A DNA stretch of 64,000 bases. It comes from Bacillota bacterium. Lineage in GTDB: Bacteria; Bacillota; Bacilli; Alicyclobacillales; SLC66. The stretch is from NCBI GenBank assembly GCA_021821085.1, contig JAKACV010000009.1, positions 1 to 64,000 of the forward strand. Reading direction: 5' to 3'. The notes beneath the pieces are model-generated. The model did no database searches and was not told where the DNA came from. It was given only the letters and a program-made list of their open reading frames with translations. Position 1 is the first letter of the stretch. The number at the start of each line of letters is the position of its first letter. Positions 1 through 10,097 of the stretch are shown here, piece by piece. The translations under genes and the position numbers were made by a program.

Positions 1-49
1 TTTGGATGATTTGGTGTTTGTGATACGAACCATCAAGGAGGTCGTCATC

Positions 50-763
50 TTGTATATGCACGAATTTAACATGATGTCATTTGTGTCGTTTTCGCAAAAG
101 ATAGACACTGTGCTTATTCCAATCGGAATGATTGAGGCGCATGGACCACACTGCTCACTCTCGACAGATATTTTAATTCCACGCGAATTTGTTCGTCGTC
201 TGAATCAAGTGATGGGCAACCAATTGCTAATGGCACCTGAAATTCCTTTTGGTCATTCATTTGGTCTCGCTCCCTTTCCGGGAACTATTGATATTCCGGG
301 AGACGTTTTTGGCGCGTATGTTTTTGAAGTAGCAAAAGCTTTCTTGAAGCAAAATATGCGTAATATTGTTCTGTTTAATGGCCATGGTGGCAATATGTCG
401 AGTCTTTCACTTGTTAGCGAAAAACTTGCAGATCTAGGTGCTGTTGTTTTGACGATCAATTGGTGGGTAGATTATCGTTCTGAAATTGTAAAGTATGCAC
501 CGGAAACCGGTCATGCGGGAGAGGATGAGACTTCTACTATACTCGCTATTGATGCGTCCCTTGTGAATATGCAGGATGTAACAAGTCAAACGATATCAAC
601 TCCCTCTAATTTGAAAATGAAGGACATGGGGCGACTTGCTTATCCACATGCCTATTCAGGCAATGCGGGAGCGGCGACAGCAGAAAAAGGTGAACAGATC
701 TACTCGGCCTTACTTCCGTTGATCATTGCTGACATTGAAAAAATGTGGGCGTTTTCTTATTAG
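50..763 (+). CDS. Creatininase-family amidohydrolase
   Basis: About 237 residues. The metal-binding pattern of the creatininase fold is visible: MIEAHGPHCSLSTD near the N-terminus (Glu, His and Asp ligands), FNGHGGN in the middle and HAGEDETS further on. Family members hydrolyse cyclic or linear amides (creatinine, formamidopyrimidines, the mycofactocin precursor), so the substrate is not known here. The TTG at 50 is preferred because AAGGAGG (35-41) lies 8 bases upstream; the ATG at 56 is 14 bases away. The reading frame is open to the left edge, but the ribosome site argues for an internal start. No neighbour suggests a pathway, so only the fold is confident. Confidence 0.85.
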   Translation: MYMHEFNMMSFVSFSQKIDTVLIPIGMIEAHGPHCSLSTDILIPREFVRRLNQVMGNQLLMAPEIPFGHSFGLAPFPGTIDIPGDVFGAYVFEVAKAFLKQNMRNIVLFNGHGGNMSSLSLVSEKLADLGAVVLTINWWVDYRSEIVKYAPETGHAGEDETSTILAIDASLVNMQDVTSQTISTPSNLKMKDMGRLAYPHAYSGNAGAATAEKGEQIYSALLPLIIADIEKMWAFSY

Positions 764-844
764 AGGTTGATCAACCAGATTGCGGAGAAGCCGCTCGTAT
801 CATGATCATGTTGTAGGATCGAGTCAATTGAGGTGGTGTTGTTC

Positions 845-2098
845 TTGTTCAAATTTATTCACTGTGCAGATCTCCATCTGGACAGTCCTTTGCGTGGATT
901 ATCCATGAAATCAAACGCGCCTGTAGAGCAAATTCGGACTGCCACACGTCGAGCATTGAATAACTTGGTTGATTTGTGTATTCAAGAAGAGGTGCAGTTT
1001 CTTGTGATCGCAGGAGATGTATACGATGGAGATTGGCCAGACTATACGACAGGACTTTTCTTCAGCGCTTGCATGGGGAAGCTACGGGAGCATCATATTG
1101 CAGTCTATCTCATTCGAGGCAATCACGATGCAGAGAGTACTATTACAAAGAAATTGGTACTACCATCAAATGTTATCGAATTTTCCTCGCAACAACCGGA
1201 AACGTATTTGATAAACGACATTAAAGTGGCGTTGCATGGTCAAAGCTTTTGGCAACGAGAGGTGCGTGATAATTTGGCCTCCACCTATCCAGAGGCTATG
1301 CTGGGTTACTTCAATATTGGCATTCTTCACACTGCAGCTGAGGGGCAAGAGGGACACGAGGCATATGCCCCATGTCGTATCAATGAGCTCGTTCAGAAAG
1401 GTTACGACTATTGGGCACTTGGACACATTCATAAACGGCAAATTCTTCACGAGAAACCGTATGTGGTTTTCCCGGGCAATCTTCAGGGAAGGCATATACG
1501 GGAAACGGGCCATAAAGGATGTACGTTAGTTACTGTGGATGGAACCAAAGTCTTTTTAGAACATCAAATACTCGATGTATTGCGTTGGTATGTGTGTGAG
1601 GTTGATTTGACTGACGTGGATACAGATGAAGAGTTGAATGCATCCATTTGCGTTCAAATGGAGAGGCTTCTTACCGAAAATCAGGGATATCCATTGGCAC
1701 TTCGGGTGCGATTTTCAGGGCAGACACGCCTCCATGGGTATCTACTTCAGAATATGGAAAGGTATATCCACGAAGTGCAAAATGCCGCTGCGATAATGGC
1801 TGGGGACCTCATATGGATCGAAAAGGTGAAATTCTCAACAGAGCCTATCGGGGATATGGAAGGATCACAGGATCAAGATGACGCTATCGCAACGTTGCTT
1901 CAATCGAGGGATTCCGCATTGACTGATCCTGAGTTTCTTGACGACTTTCTTAAACATGTAAATCTGATTCAAGGACGCATAGGAAAGTATACACAGTCAT
2001 CTGATGCTACGGTGATTGCAACCTCGAGTGATGTGGAGCCATTGCTAAAAGATGCTCAATCTATCTTGTTGAATATGCTTGGAAAGGGGAACTCCTGA
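845..2098 (+). CDS. yhaO: YhaO/SbcD-like metallophosphoesterase (DNA repair nuclease subunit)
   Basis: About 417 residues. The calcineurin-like phosphoesterase motifs are in order: CADLHLDSPLRG, AGDVYDGD, GNHDAES, ILHT and GHIHK, giving the two-metal site of Mre11/SbcD-type nucleases. The C-terminal 150 residues form the capping and partner-binding part, as in Bacillus YhaO. It probably acts as an exo/endonuclease on DNA ends with the ATPase encoded 2 bases downstream. The TTG at 845 is 8 bases after GAGGTGG (830-836); upstream GTG codons overlap that site. The third gene of the Bacillus cluster, yhaM, is not here. Confidence 0.88.
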   Translation: MFKFIHCADLHLDSPLRGLSMKSNAPVEQIRTATRRALNNLVDLCIQEEVQFLVIAGDVYDGDWPDYTTGLFFSACMGKLREHHIAVYLIRGNHDAESTITKKLVLPSNVIEFSSQQPETYLINDIKVALHGQSFWQREVRDNLASTYPEAMLGYFNIGILHTAAEGQEGHEAYAPCRINELVQKGYDYWALGHIHKRQILHEKPYVVFPGNLQGRHIRETGHKGCTLVTVDGTKVFLEHQILDVLRWYVCEVDLTDVDTDEELNASICVQMERLLTENQGYPLALRVRFSGQTRLHGYLLQNMERYIHEVQNAAAIMAGDLIWIEKVKFSTEPIGDMEGSQDQDDAIATLLQSRDSALTDPEFLDDFLKHVNLIQGRIGKYTQSSDATVIATSSDVEPLLKDAQSILLNMLGKGNS

Positions 2099-2100
2099 CG

Positions 2101-5100
2101 ATGCGAATGAAGCGACTCGGGATGCAATCTGTCCTGCACTACGATGCGTTTGATCTCGATTTTGGTGAAGAGCAAAATGGATTGCACGTGCTTTATGGCC
2201 CGAATGAAACAGGAAAAAGTACTTTGCTGCATGTTCTGTTAGATGTGCTATTTGGCGGTCGAATCGAGGGTGATAGGAAAGAGCTGTATCCATCGCCCAA
2301 ATCAAGAATTACTGGCGTGATCGAACGAGTGAATGGAACAGAGCTTCGGGTGAATCGCAAGAAAAATAGATCCACGCTTGTTTTGGCGGAAGGTTCGTCA
2401 ACTGAGCTCTCTGAAGATCAACTGATCACGCTAGTAGGGGGCTATGATCGTGAGCGTTTCACCTTGCTCTTTGGTTTCGATCACGCTCGTTTGCGTCAGG
2501 GGGGGGAAAGCTTACTGCAGTCAGGAGGGCATGCTGGCGTATCGCTGTTTGAGGCAGGTGGTGGGGTCCAGCATCTGCAACGACTGTTCACTACCTTGAC
2601 GGAGCGTTCGACACAATTGCTGGATCCTGGTTTTACAAAAACATCAGCAAAACAGCTGAATAAAGCATTGCGTGCGTATAAGGAGGCGGAGAAAGCTATT
2701 CGTACCTGCGGGATGATGGGAGATGAGTGGCATGGAGAACGTCGTCACATTTCAGATGTAGAGCATAAGATTACTGAGTTAACTGCGCAAAAGACCCAAT
2801 ACAGTCGGATCCTTTCCAAGTTGCAACGCGTACTACGGGTGCGCGGGTCAATCGGGCGTTGGCAGACTTTTAAAGATCTATTAGAAAAAATGGGTCGCGT
2901 AGTCGTGTTATCCGCAGATGAGGATGAGCGTATTATTCAAATTCTAATAGACTATGAAAATGCCGTAAAGGCACGTAATGAGCTGACTTCTGCTTTGCAA
3001 CAGTATGAATCAGACATCGAGTCAATTCATGTTAATAGACGTGTGTTGGCACATGAAGAGTTGATTGGATTGCTCAGTGAACAGTTAACGCAATACATTG
3101 ATTTTAAACAATTGGATATTCCACGGCTTATGGAGCAAAAGTTGCATCACGAGAAGGCTGCAGAGGAATTATTGTCATCGTTAGCACCTGAATTGAATCT
3201 ACAGGAAGTCGAGAAATTGCGCATTCCATTCGTATTGGGAGAGCGTATTCAACAGATTTCTGTGCAGGTAAAGGATGCCCACAATGCTCTAACAGTTGCA
3301 AAGCAACGAGTTGAAGAGCAAGTAACGGTGAACGCGCGGATTGAAGGGGTACTAGTTGGACTAAGAGAGTCGATCGATGTATCCGCCTTGCGACTGCTTA
3401 TTACGCAGGTTCGTCAAGAAGGAAATCTAGAGAAGGCATTGTATGAGAAGGAACAAGAATGGGCAGCAAGTCGAGTCGCTCTTGAAGGTCTTCTGCGGAC
3501 ACAGAACTTTTGGAATGGTTCGGCTGAAGAACTTGCAACACTGCCAATACCGCTGCGTGAGACAATTGACCAATTTGAACACGAGTGGCGAACTGTCACG
3601 CACGAGATCGAAGCTGCAGAGAGGGAATTCGCTCGACTGAAAGCAGAATTCGACAAGGTACAGGTGGACATCGATATGTTTGAGAAAAATGGACATGTCC
3701 CTGATGAATCAGAGTTAGGAGAAATTCGTCGTCGCAGAGATTTAAAATGGGAACTCGTTCAGCGGGTTTGGCTGAAAGAGGAGATGGATGAAGAGATCTT
3801 ACGCGAATATGGTAGCTATGAGTCACTCGCTCAGTCTTACTCATCGTCGATACAGCATGCAGATCAAATGGGTGACTGGATGCGGCGCGAGTCAAAGCGA
3901 TTGGCTCACCGCATGGAATTGATTCGTCAAAAAACTCAGCGAACACATGATATTCAGGTATGTGAGGACGGTCTGACTGCCAAACGACAACAATTCATTG
4001 CACTATCAGAACGCTTTACTGCTGCTTGGGAGAAGACTGGCATTACACCTCTTTCTCCGATTGAGATGCGGGCATGGATGACTGAATATTATCGCCCGAT
4101 TCGTGCAGAACTTCAACAAGTTCAGGAGTTGGCGCGTGATCGGGATACGATTAGAGAACGCGGTGATAAGTATATTTTTCAGGCTCAATCTGAACTTTTA
4201 CGACTGCAAATGGCGAAGGAGCCGCAGATAGGGGACTTGAACAGGTGGATTCAGCGCTGTGAACAGGTTGCTAGTGAGGCGGAGGAACGTGAGCGCATAA
4301 GACGGGATCTTATCAATAGGCTAAAAGAATCAAATGAGCAGTTCGAAAGATATGATCGGATATACAAACAGGCGCTAGCGGAGTATGAAGAGGTGACAAG
4401 AGCTTGGATGCAGATACAGGTGCAGCATCCATCATTGCCGAATGATGCAGATATTGCGATAAGGTATGTAGGGCAAATTCACCTGTTGTTTGATCATGTG
4501 GGTCATATACAAAACATACAAGATGACATTGCAGGAAAGCAGAATAAATGTCATGATTTTGAGTCTCAAGGTGATCAGTTGGCAACATTGCTCGAGGAGG
4601 ATTTGTCGCCTCATGTCTCCTGTGAGCATTGGGTTCGGGGTCTCCTGAAACGACTTAACGAGTCTAAAGAGCAAGATGTGCGAATTGGAGAAATGGAGAA
4701 ACGAATCACAGAAATCGAGACGAACATCAAACAGTTGGAAGGCGAGATGGACGAATTGGAGTCCATATTGGCTGTTTCCAAGGATCAATATGGTTGTGCA
4801 GATCAGGCAGCATTGCGAGAATTGATCCGAAAATCTCGTGAGTATAAGAGGATAGATCAGCAAAAGAAGGAGACGGAAATTGCAGTACGCGAAAGTGGAG
4901 ATGGTCTCATAGTTGAAACTTTGGAGATGGAAGTAGAGGAGATGGGCGATCCGGATGCGATTCAAAGTCAGATTTACGAAATCGAACAGAAAATCAATCA
5001 ATTGGCACAACAGGTTGATTCAGAACAGCAACAACTTTGGAGTCTGAAACAGAAGTTTGAAGCCTGGGATGGCAGTCAAGCAGATGCTGCAGAGCAGGCG

Positions 5101-5652
5101 CAAAATGCGCAAAATTATTTGGCTGAAGTGGATCAATATTGGAATCAGTATCTTCGTATTGAGTTGGCGCGTCGACTGTTAAAGCGTGCAATTGATCAGT
5201 TTCGTCAGCAAAATGAGTCTTCGATATTGGAACTAGCTGGCGCTTTTTTTGCAAAGCTCACACTCGGTCACTATCCAGAGCTCACAGTACAATACTCGGA
5301 CAATGAACCGTACTTGGCTGCGAAAAACTCTGATGGATATGTGATACGCATACATCAGATGAGTGATGGGACGCGAGATCAACTATTTCTGGCGATGAGG
5401 TTGGCATTTATCGAGCAACATTTGCGGTCTGCAGAACCATTGCCACTCATTATGGACGATATTTTAGTCCATTTTGATGATGATCGAGCGCAAGCTACAC
5501 TGGAAGTTCTTCGACAGTTGGCTCAAAAAACGCAGGTAATCTATTTTACTCATCAGCGGTCTGTTGTCTCAGCGGTCGAGCGTATGCGTGATAATCTGAT
5601 ACATTATCACGATTTGAGTGAGAGACGGTCAACAGCCGAATCGACAGCATAA
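2101..5652 (+). CDS. yhaN: YhaN/SbcC-like AAA ATPase with long coiled coils
   Basis: 1183 residues. The N-terminal ATPase half has the Walker A motif GPNETGKST near residue 40. The C-terminal half has the signature MSDGTRDQLFLAMRLA, Walker B PLIMDDILVHFDD and the switch histidine in VIYFTHQ. Between them are roughly 800 residues rich in Glu, Gln, Arg and Leu, predicted as antiparallel coiled coil. No CxxC zinc hook is seen in the coil, which fits YhaN rather than classical SbcC/Rad50. The gene follows yhaO by 2 bases, so the two are co-translated and probably form an Mre11-Rad50-like complex. No strong terminator follows. Confidence 0.88.
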   Translation: MRMKRLGMQSVLHYDAFDLDFGEEQNGLHVLYGPNETGKSTLLHVLLDVLFGGRIEGDRKELYPSPKSRITGVIERVNGTELRVNRKKNRSTLVLAEGSSTELSEDQLITLVGGYDRERFTLLFGFDHARLRQGGESLLQSGGHAGVSLFEAGGGVQHLQRLFTTLTERSTQLLDPGFTKTSAKQLNKALRAYKEAEKAIRTCGMMGDEWHGERRHISDVEHKITELTAQKTQYSRILSKLQRVLRVRGSIGRWQTFKDLLEKMGRVVVLSADEDERIIQILIDYENAVKARNELTSALQQYESDIESIHVNRRVLAHEELIGLLSEQLTQYIDFKQLDIPRLMEQKLHHEKAAEELLSSLAPELNLQEVEKLRIPFVLGERIQQISVQVKDAHNALTVAKQRVEEQVTVNARIEGVLVGLRESIDVSALRLLITQVRQEGNLEKALYEKEQEWAASRVALEGLLRTQNFWNGSAEELATLPIPLRETIDQFEHEWRTVTHEIEAAEREFARLKAEFDKVQVDIDMFEKNGHVPDESELGEIRRRRDLKWELVQRVWLKEEMDEEILREYGSYESLAQSYSSSIQHADQMGDWMRRESKRLAHRMELIRQKTQRTHDIQVCEDGLTAKRQQFIALSERFTAAWEKTGITPLSPIEMRAWMTEYYRPIRAELQQVQELARDRDTIRERGDKYIFQAQSELLRLQMAKEPQIGDLNRWIQRCEQVASEAEERERIRRDLINRLKESNEQFERYDRIYKQALAEYEEVTRAWMQIQVQHPSLPNDADIAIRYVGQIHLLFDHVGHIQNIQDDIAGKQNKCHDFESQGDQLATLLEEDLSPHVSCEHWVRGLLKRLNESKEQDVRIGEMEKRITEIETNIKQLEGEMDELESILAVSKDQYGCADQAALRELIRKSREYKRIDQQKKETEIAVRESGDGLIVETLEMEVEEMGDPDAIQSQIYEIEQKINQLAQQVDSEQQQLWSLKQKFEAWDGSQADAAEQAQNAQNYLAEVDQYWNQYLRIELARRLLKRAIDQFRQQNESSILELAGAFFAKLTLGHYPELTVQYSDNEPYLAAKNSDGYVIRIHQMSDGTRDQLFLAMRLAFIEQHLRSAEPLPLIMDDILVHFDDDRAQATLEVLRQLAQKTQVIYFTHQRSVVSAVERMRDNLIHYHDLSERRSTAESTA

Positions 5653-5834
5653 AATCGACTATCTGTATTTACGTACCAGTAAGTAAAATCATAAGTGGCT
5701 CCGTTTTGCTCTGAACGAGTGGTGGAAAGGTCGACCATCGCATCATCAAGGGATCTATCACTCGTTGGGCAAACGGTCCACATTTTGATGCAATCATGGA
5801 AATGGCAATCTAGAATCCTCTAGTGAGTGATGGA

Positions 5835-5863
5835 TTGACATCAATATTCCTGAATTATATTCT
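5835..5863 (+). promoter_or_regulatory. Probable sigma-A promoter of the AcoR-type gene
   Basis: TTGACA at 5835-5840 is separated by 17 bases from TATTCT at 5858-5863, about 45 bases before the preferred TTG start at 5908. The rest of the 5653-5907 gap shows no coding sequence or hairpin that I can name. Confidence 0.55.
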
Positions 5864-5907
5864 AAAAATATAATAAAAATTAGTAATCATGGTGGTGGGT
5901 GATAGGT

Positions 5908-7839
5908 TTGAAGGATGAACAATTACTCAAGTCGTCATGGGAACATTTCATCTATCATCGATGTTTAGATGTCGATGTGGATCCAATTATTTTAGCGTCT
6001 TGGCAGCGGGCAAAGGCCTATGGGGTTAACCCAGAACAAAAGCAAGGTCAGCACGGTCTGAATCAACGAGAACTCCAAAAACTTCAGTATATTTCTAGAG
6101 AAATCATTATGACGTCTCTTTCACTGATGGAGCAATTGTATGAATTGGTCAAGGGGTCTGGGTTCATGGTGACCTTATGCGATCCGAATGGGATTTTGAT
6201 TAAGGTAATTGGTGATCAAGTGATACTTCAAGAAGCCGAAAAGATTCTGTTTGTAGAGGGAGCTGATTGGAGTGAAGAGGTGATGGGGACCAATGCGATT
6301 GGTACCTGTATCAAATTAGATCGCCCCCTTCAAGTCTATGCGGCTGAACACTTTTCTCGTGCCTGTCATTTCTGGACTTGTTCTGCGGCACCCATTCATA
6401 ATCCCAATGGAGACGTGGTTGGGGTGCTCAACATGTCAGGTCCGTTTCAAAAGGTCAATGCGCACACATTAGGGATGGTGGTGTCGGCTGTTTGGGCGAT
6501 CGAAAATCATCTTCGGGTTCTGGATAATCATCAAAAAAATGAAGTAATACACCGGTATTTGGAGGCAACTGTTCATGCACTACAGGATAGTGTTGCCATT
6601 GTAGATGATGCAGGTCATGTGCTAAAGGTTAATCCGCTCTTTTTACACATGTTTGGTCTTCATGAAGAGAAAATTAAAAATGTCTTGTTACAAGATCTTT
6701 TGAGAGTTCATGGTCATACGAATTTATTTTCCGGTCAACAATCGTTTTTACACAAGGAATTCATCATCGAAGTGAAAGATACGAACAAAATGGTACGCGT
6801 GTTAACGGATGTTCAACCTATCTTTAGCCTACGTTCAGAAAAAATGGGGTACCTTATTACCTTTAAAGAAATGAAAAAGGTCCGTCAATTTGTTAATCAT
6901 ATGACAGATAGTCGAGCAAAGATTGCATTCCCGGATATTATTGGGAAAAGTCGTATTTTTTTAGATGCGATAAGTGAGGCGAAGTTGTCTGCCAAATGTG
7001 ATGCGACTGTACTTTTGATGGGGGAGAGTGGAACTGGGAAGGATCTTTTTGCGCAAGCAATCCATCATGAAAGCGTTAGGCGCAATAAACCGTTTATTGC
7101 AATTAATTGCGGGGCAATTCCACGGGATTTACTCGGGAGTGAGTTGTTTGGGTATGTGGATGGGGCATTCACAGGCGCGCGTAAAGGCGGAAGTGCAGGC
7201 AAATTTGAATTGGCTGATGGCGGATCTCTATTTTTAGATGAGATTGGGGAGATGTCTCTCGAAATGCAGGTATTGTTGCTAAGGGTATTGCAGACGCAGG
7301 AAATTACTCGCATTGGTGGGCACGAGGTGATTCCTGTAGATGTGCGCATTATTGCAGCAACGAACAAAGATCTTGCACAAGAAGTTTCATCTGGTCATTT
7401 TCGCGCGGATTTATTCTATCGGTTACATGTCATGCCCATTCGATTGCCGGCATTACGTGATCGCCAAGAGGATATACCATTATTTGCAGAATACTTCATA
7501 ACGCGTTTTTGCGAAAAACTTGGGAAGGGAGAGTGTGCAGTTTCAGATTCTGCTATGCAGGAGCTAATGCATGCTGATTGGCCTGGGAATGTGCGAGAAT
7601 TACAGAATGTGTTAGAACGAGCGGTGATAAGATCGTCTACCCAAGAGATTGTCTTACATAGTGAGACAAAGCTGCCAAGTCGTTCATCATTGCCGGTAAA
7701 GGAATCGATCAAAAGGGAAGCGCTGATTCGTTCAATTGAACACTGCAGGGGAAACTTTAAGGAAGCTGCCAAATATTTAGGCATTTCACGTAGCACATTA
7801 TATCGGCAGCTTGAAAAATATGGATTGCGCGAAACGTAG
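5908..7839 (+). CDS. acoR: Sigma-54-dependent activator, AcoR type
   Basis: About 643 residues. The order is an N-terminal GAF-like sensor (to about residue 200), a PAS segment (HALQDSVAIVDDAGHVLKVNP), a AAA+ sigma-54 interaction domain, and a C-terminal Fis-type helix-turn-helix (FKEAAKYLGISRSTLYRQLEKYG). The AAA+ part is intact: Walker A GESGTGKD, the sigma-54 contact loop GAFTGA, and SLFLDEIGEM. This is the architecture of AcoR, which activates acetoin catabolism genes with sigma-54. The next genes are an acetoin-dehydrogenase-like operon behind a -24/-12 promoter, which supports the assignment. TTG 5908 fits the GGTGGTGGG site (5891-5899) better than GTG 5899. Confidence 0.88.
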   Translation: MKDEQLLKSSWEHFIYHRCLDVDVDPIILASWQRAKAYGVNPEQKQGQHGLNQRELQKLQYISREIIMTSLSLMEQLYELVKGSGFMVTLCDPNGILIKVIGDQVILQEAEKILFVEGADWSEEVMGTNAIGTCIKLDRPLQVYAAEHFSRACHFWTCSAAPIHNPNGDVVGVLNMSGPFQKVNAHTLGMVVSAVWAIENHLRVLDNHQKNEVIHRYLEATVHALQDSVAIVDDAGHVLKVNPLFLHMFGLHEEKIKNVLLQDLLRVHGHTNLFSGQQSFLHKEFIIEVKDTNKMVRVLTDVQPIFSLRSEKMGYLITFKEMKKVRQFVNHMTDSRAKIAFPDIIGKSRIFLDAISEAKLSAKCDATVLLMGESGTGKDLFAQAIHHESVRRNKPFIAINCGAIPRDLLGSELFGYVDGAFTGARKGGSAGKFELADGGSLFLDEIGEMSLEMQVLLLRVLQTQEITRIGGHEVIPVDVRIIAATNKDLAQEVSSGHFRADLFYRLHVMPIRLPALRDRQEDIPLFAEYFITRFCEKLGKGECAVSDSAMQELMHADWPGNVRELQNVLERAVIRSSTQEIVLHSETKLPSRSSLPVKESIKREALIRSIEHCRGNFKEAAKYLGISRSTLYRQLEKYGLRET

Positions 7840-7879
7840 TGTCGCGTTGTGTGTCATGAATCGTTGTCCGTGTCTCATG

Positions 7880-7904
7880 GCGTCCCAAAACGGGACGCTT
7901 TTTT
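7880..7904 (+). terminator. Rho-independent terminator after the AcoR-type gene
   Basis: The arms GCGTCCC (7880-7886) and GGGACGC (7892-7898) pair perfectly around a 5-base loop, followed by six T residues. It separates the regulator from the sigma-54 promoter of the next operon. Confidence 0.9.
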
Positions 7905-7948
7905 ATGGATTGACATGAAACTTTCTAAAGATATTCAGTGTGTGAGAC

Positions 7949-7964
7949 TGGCATGAATATTGCT
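7949..7964 (+). promoter_or_regulatory. Sigma-54 (-24/-12) promoter of the aco-type operon
   Basis: TGGCAT (7949-7954), 5 bases, then TTGCT (7960-7964). The GG and GC elements are exactly 12 bases apart, as sigma-54 requires, so the start of transcription should be near 7975. This supports TTG 7997, not ATG 7979, as the first codon of the next gene. TGTGTCATG (7850-7858) and TGTCTCATG (7871-7879) lie 70-100 bases upstream and could be activator sites, although the second abuts the terminator. Confidence 0.85.
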
Positions 7965-7996
7965 TGACTAGAATGTAGATGAAAGGGGAGATCAAT

Positions 7997-8989
7997 TTGG
8001 GCGTTCCAATTGAGAAAATCGAGTGGATGTATGAAACAATGTACAAAATTCGGTATTACGAAGAGAGCATGGTTAACATTTATGCAGAGGGAAAGAGTCC
8101 TGTGTTCAATATTGGTGCAGGTACTGTTCCTGGTGAGATGCATTTGGCGGCTGGTCAGGAACCTGCTGCAGTAGGGATTTGTGCACATTTGAAACGAGAA
8201 GATACTGTAACTGCACCGCATCGTCCACATCACAATGCGATTGCTAAAGGTGTTGATTTGAATCTGATGACAGCTGAGATTTTTGGAAGAAAAACTGGAC
8301 TTGGCAGAGGTAAAGGTGGACATATGCACCTCTTTGATCCAAATGTTAAGTTTTCCTGTGGGGGGATTGTGGCTGCTGGATTACCTCACGCAGTCGGAGC
8401 CGCATTGGCTGCACAAATGAAAGGGGAAGATTGGGTTGCTGTTGCGTTTATCGGAGAAGGTGCCGCGAATGCCGGTGCATTTCACGAATCGCTCAATCTG
8501 GCGGCAGTGTGGAAGCTTCCATTGATTGTAGTTGTAGAGGATAATGCGTACGGCATCTCTGTCCCCAAAAGCGCTTCAACTGCGGTTGCATCAAATGTAG
8601 AACGCGCGGCGGCATATGGAATCGCTGGGTATTCGGTTAAAGATAATGATCCGATTACTATGTATGAAATTTCGGAGAGAGCAGTTCAGTTGGCACGACG
8701 TGGGGAAGGGCCTACATTGATCGAAATTGAGACGTTTCGCTATTTAGGACATTTTCAAGGTGATCCTGAACTTTATCGTAATAAGCAGGAGGTTCCATCA
8801 CTCCAAAAAAGAGATCCGCTTTTGCGTGTTGAGGCGCTGTTAAAGAAACAAGGAATTCAGGAGATCGAGATTAAGCACATGCAGGAAAGGGCAATTGCGC
8901 AGGTTGATGCCGCCTATCAGTTCGCGCGCGAAAGCGATTACCCTAATGCGACGCAGGCATTTGAGGATGTTTTTGTTGTGGGAATGTAA
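7997..8989 (+). CDS. acoA: Acetoin/pyruvate dehydrogenase E1 component, alpha subunit
   Basis: About 330 residues. The family hallmarks are visible: GEMHLAAGQEPAAVG, GRKTGLGRGKGGHMHLFD, and the thiamine diphosphate motif beginning GEGAANAGAFHE and ending in VEDN. With the beta subunit it decarboxylates the 2-oxo substrate (acetoin cleavage in AcoA) and passes the acyl group to E2. The TTG at 7997 sits 6 bases after AAGGGGAG (7983-7990) and downstream of the predicted sigma-54 start site. Acetoin is the likely substrate because of the adjacent AcoR-type activator; pyruvate or branched 2-oxoacids cannot be excluded. Confidence 0.88.
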   Translation: MGVPIEKIEWMYETMYKIRYYEESMVNIYAEGKSPVFNIGAGTVPGEMHLAAGQEPAAVGICAHLKREDTVTAPHRPHHNAIAKGVDLNLMTAEIFGRKTGLGRGKGGHMHLFDPNVKFSCGGIVAAGLPHAVGAALAAQMKGEDWVAVAFIGEGAANAGAFHESLNLAAVWKLPLIVVVEDNAYGISVPKSASTAVASNVERAAAYGIAGYSVKDNDPITMYEISERAVQLARRGEGPTLIEIETFRYLGHFQGDPELYRNKQEVPSLQKRDPLLRVEALLKKQGIQEIEIKHMQERAIAQVDAAYQFARESDYPNATQAFEDVFVVGM

Positions 8990-9022
8990 CTTGTGATGTG
9001 ACTGATAACGGGGGGATACCAG

Positions 9023-10045
9023 ATGAGTATATCCATTCATAAAAGGCTACTGACTGGAAATAAAGCGCTAGCAGAAGCGATTGCATTAGAAATGGAGAGT
9101 GATCCCAATGTTTTTGTGATGGGTGAGGATGTTGGTGTTTATGGTGGGATTTTTGGAGCTACGGAAGGATTATATCAAAAATTTGGTTCCACGAGAGTTC
9201 GTGACACGCCAATTTCAGAAACGGGATTCATCGGTGCGGCGATTGGAGCTGCGGCGGAAGGGATGCGACCCATTGCAGAGTTAATGTTCGTGGATTTCTT
9301 TGGCGTATGTATGGATCAGATCTACAATCATATGGCAAAAATTCACTACATGTCTGGTGGTCACGTGAAACTTCCTATGGTGCTAATGACGGCAGTTGGT
9401 GGAGGATATAATGATGCTGCGCAACATTCCCAAACTTTGTATGCTACTTTTGCGCACATGCCGGGGTTAAAAGTGGTCGCACCCTCCACACCGTATGACT
9501 TAAAAGGCATGATGATTTCAGCCATTCGCGATGATAATCCTGTAGTCTTTATGTTTCATAAAACATTGCAAGGGCTCGGATGGATGGATCAACTAGACTA
9601 TTCAATTGGGCATGTTCCGGAAGAAGCCTATACAGTACCTCTGGGAAAGGCAAATGTAGTTCGTGAAGGTAAGGATGTGACGATCGTAGCCATTCAGATG
9701 ATGATGCACCGCGCAAACGAGGCTGCAAAACAGCTTGCTGAGATAGGAATCGAGGCTGAAGTGATTGACTTGCGCTCACTGGTGCCATTAGATAAAGAAA
9801 CAATTCTAGAATCTGTAAGAAAGACACATCGCCTACTCATCGTGGATGAAGATTACCGTTCTTATGGGATGACTGCGGAAATTTCCGCCATAGTCGCTGA
9901 GGAAGCATTATATGAGTTAGAAGTGCCTATTCGTCGTTTGGCAGTACCTGATGTACCCATTCCATATAGTCGCCCGCTTGAGCAGGCTGTCATTCCGAGT
10001 GTGGAGGCCATTTTAGATGCGGCTAAGCAGCTAGTACAGCACTAA
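9023..10045 (+). CDS. acoB: Acetoin/pyruvate dehydrogenase E1 component, beta subunit
   Basis: 340 residues, the usual family length. Visible motifs are VMGEDVGVYGG (thiamine-phosphate site glutamate), RVRDTPISETGFIGAAIGAA, and the C-terminal transketolase segment (EAEVIDLRSLVPLD, LIVDEDYRSYG). It pairs with the alpha subunit 33 bases upstream to form the heterotetrameric E1. A GGGGGG ribosome site lies shortly before the ATG. It belongs to the sigma-54-controlled operon. Confidence 0.9.
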   Translation: MSISIHKRLLTGNKALAEAIALEMESDPNVFVMGEDVGVYGGIFGATEGLYQKFGSTRVRDTPISETGFIGAAIGAAAEGMRPIAELMFVDFFGVCMDQIYNHMAKIHYMSGGHVKLPMVLMTAVGGGYNDAAQHSQTLYATFAHMPGLKVVAPSTPYDLKGMMISAIRDDNPVVFMFHKTLQGLGWMDQLDYSIGHVPEEAYTVPLGKANVVREGKDVTIVAIQMMMHRANEAAKQLAEIGIEAEVIDLRSLVPLDKETILESVRKTHRLLIVDEDYRSYGMTAEISAIVAEEALYELEVPIRRLAVPDVPIPYSRPLEQAVIPSVEAILDAAKQLVQH

Positions 10046-10097
10046 AAAGTGAATCATATGTAGGATAAAGGTGAGTAGTTCTTGGAGGGAATGTACC

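Noticed and set aside
765-776. GGTTGATCAACC palindrome after the creatininase gene
   Set aside because: It is too short, has no T run and no promoter nearby, so neither a terminator nor an operator can be supported.
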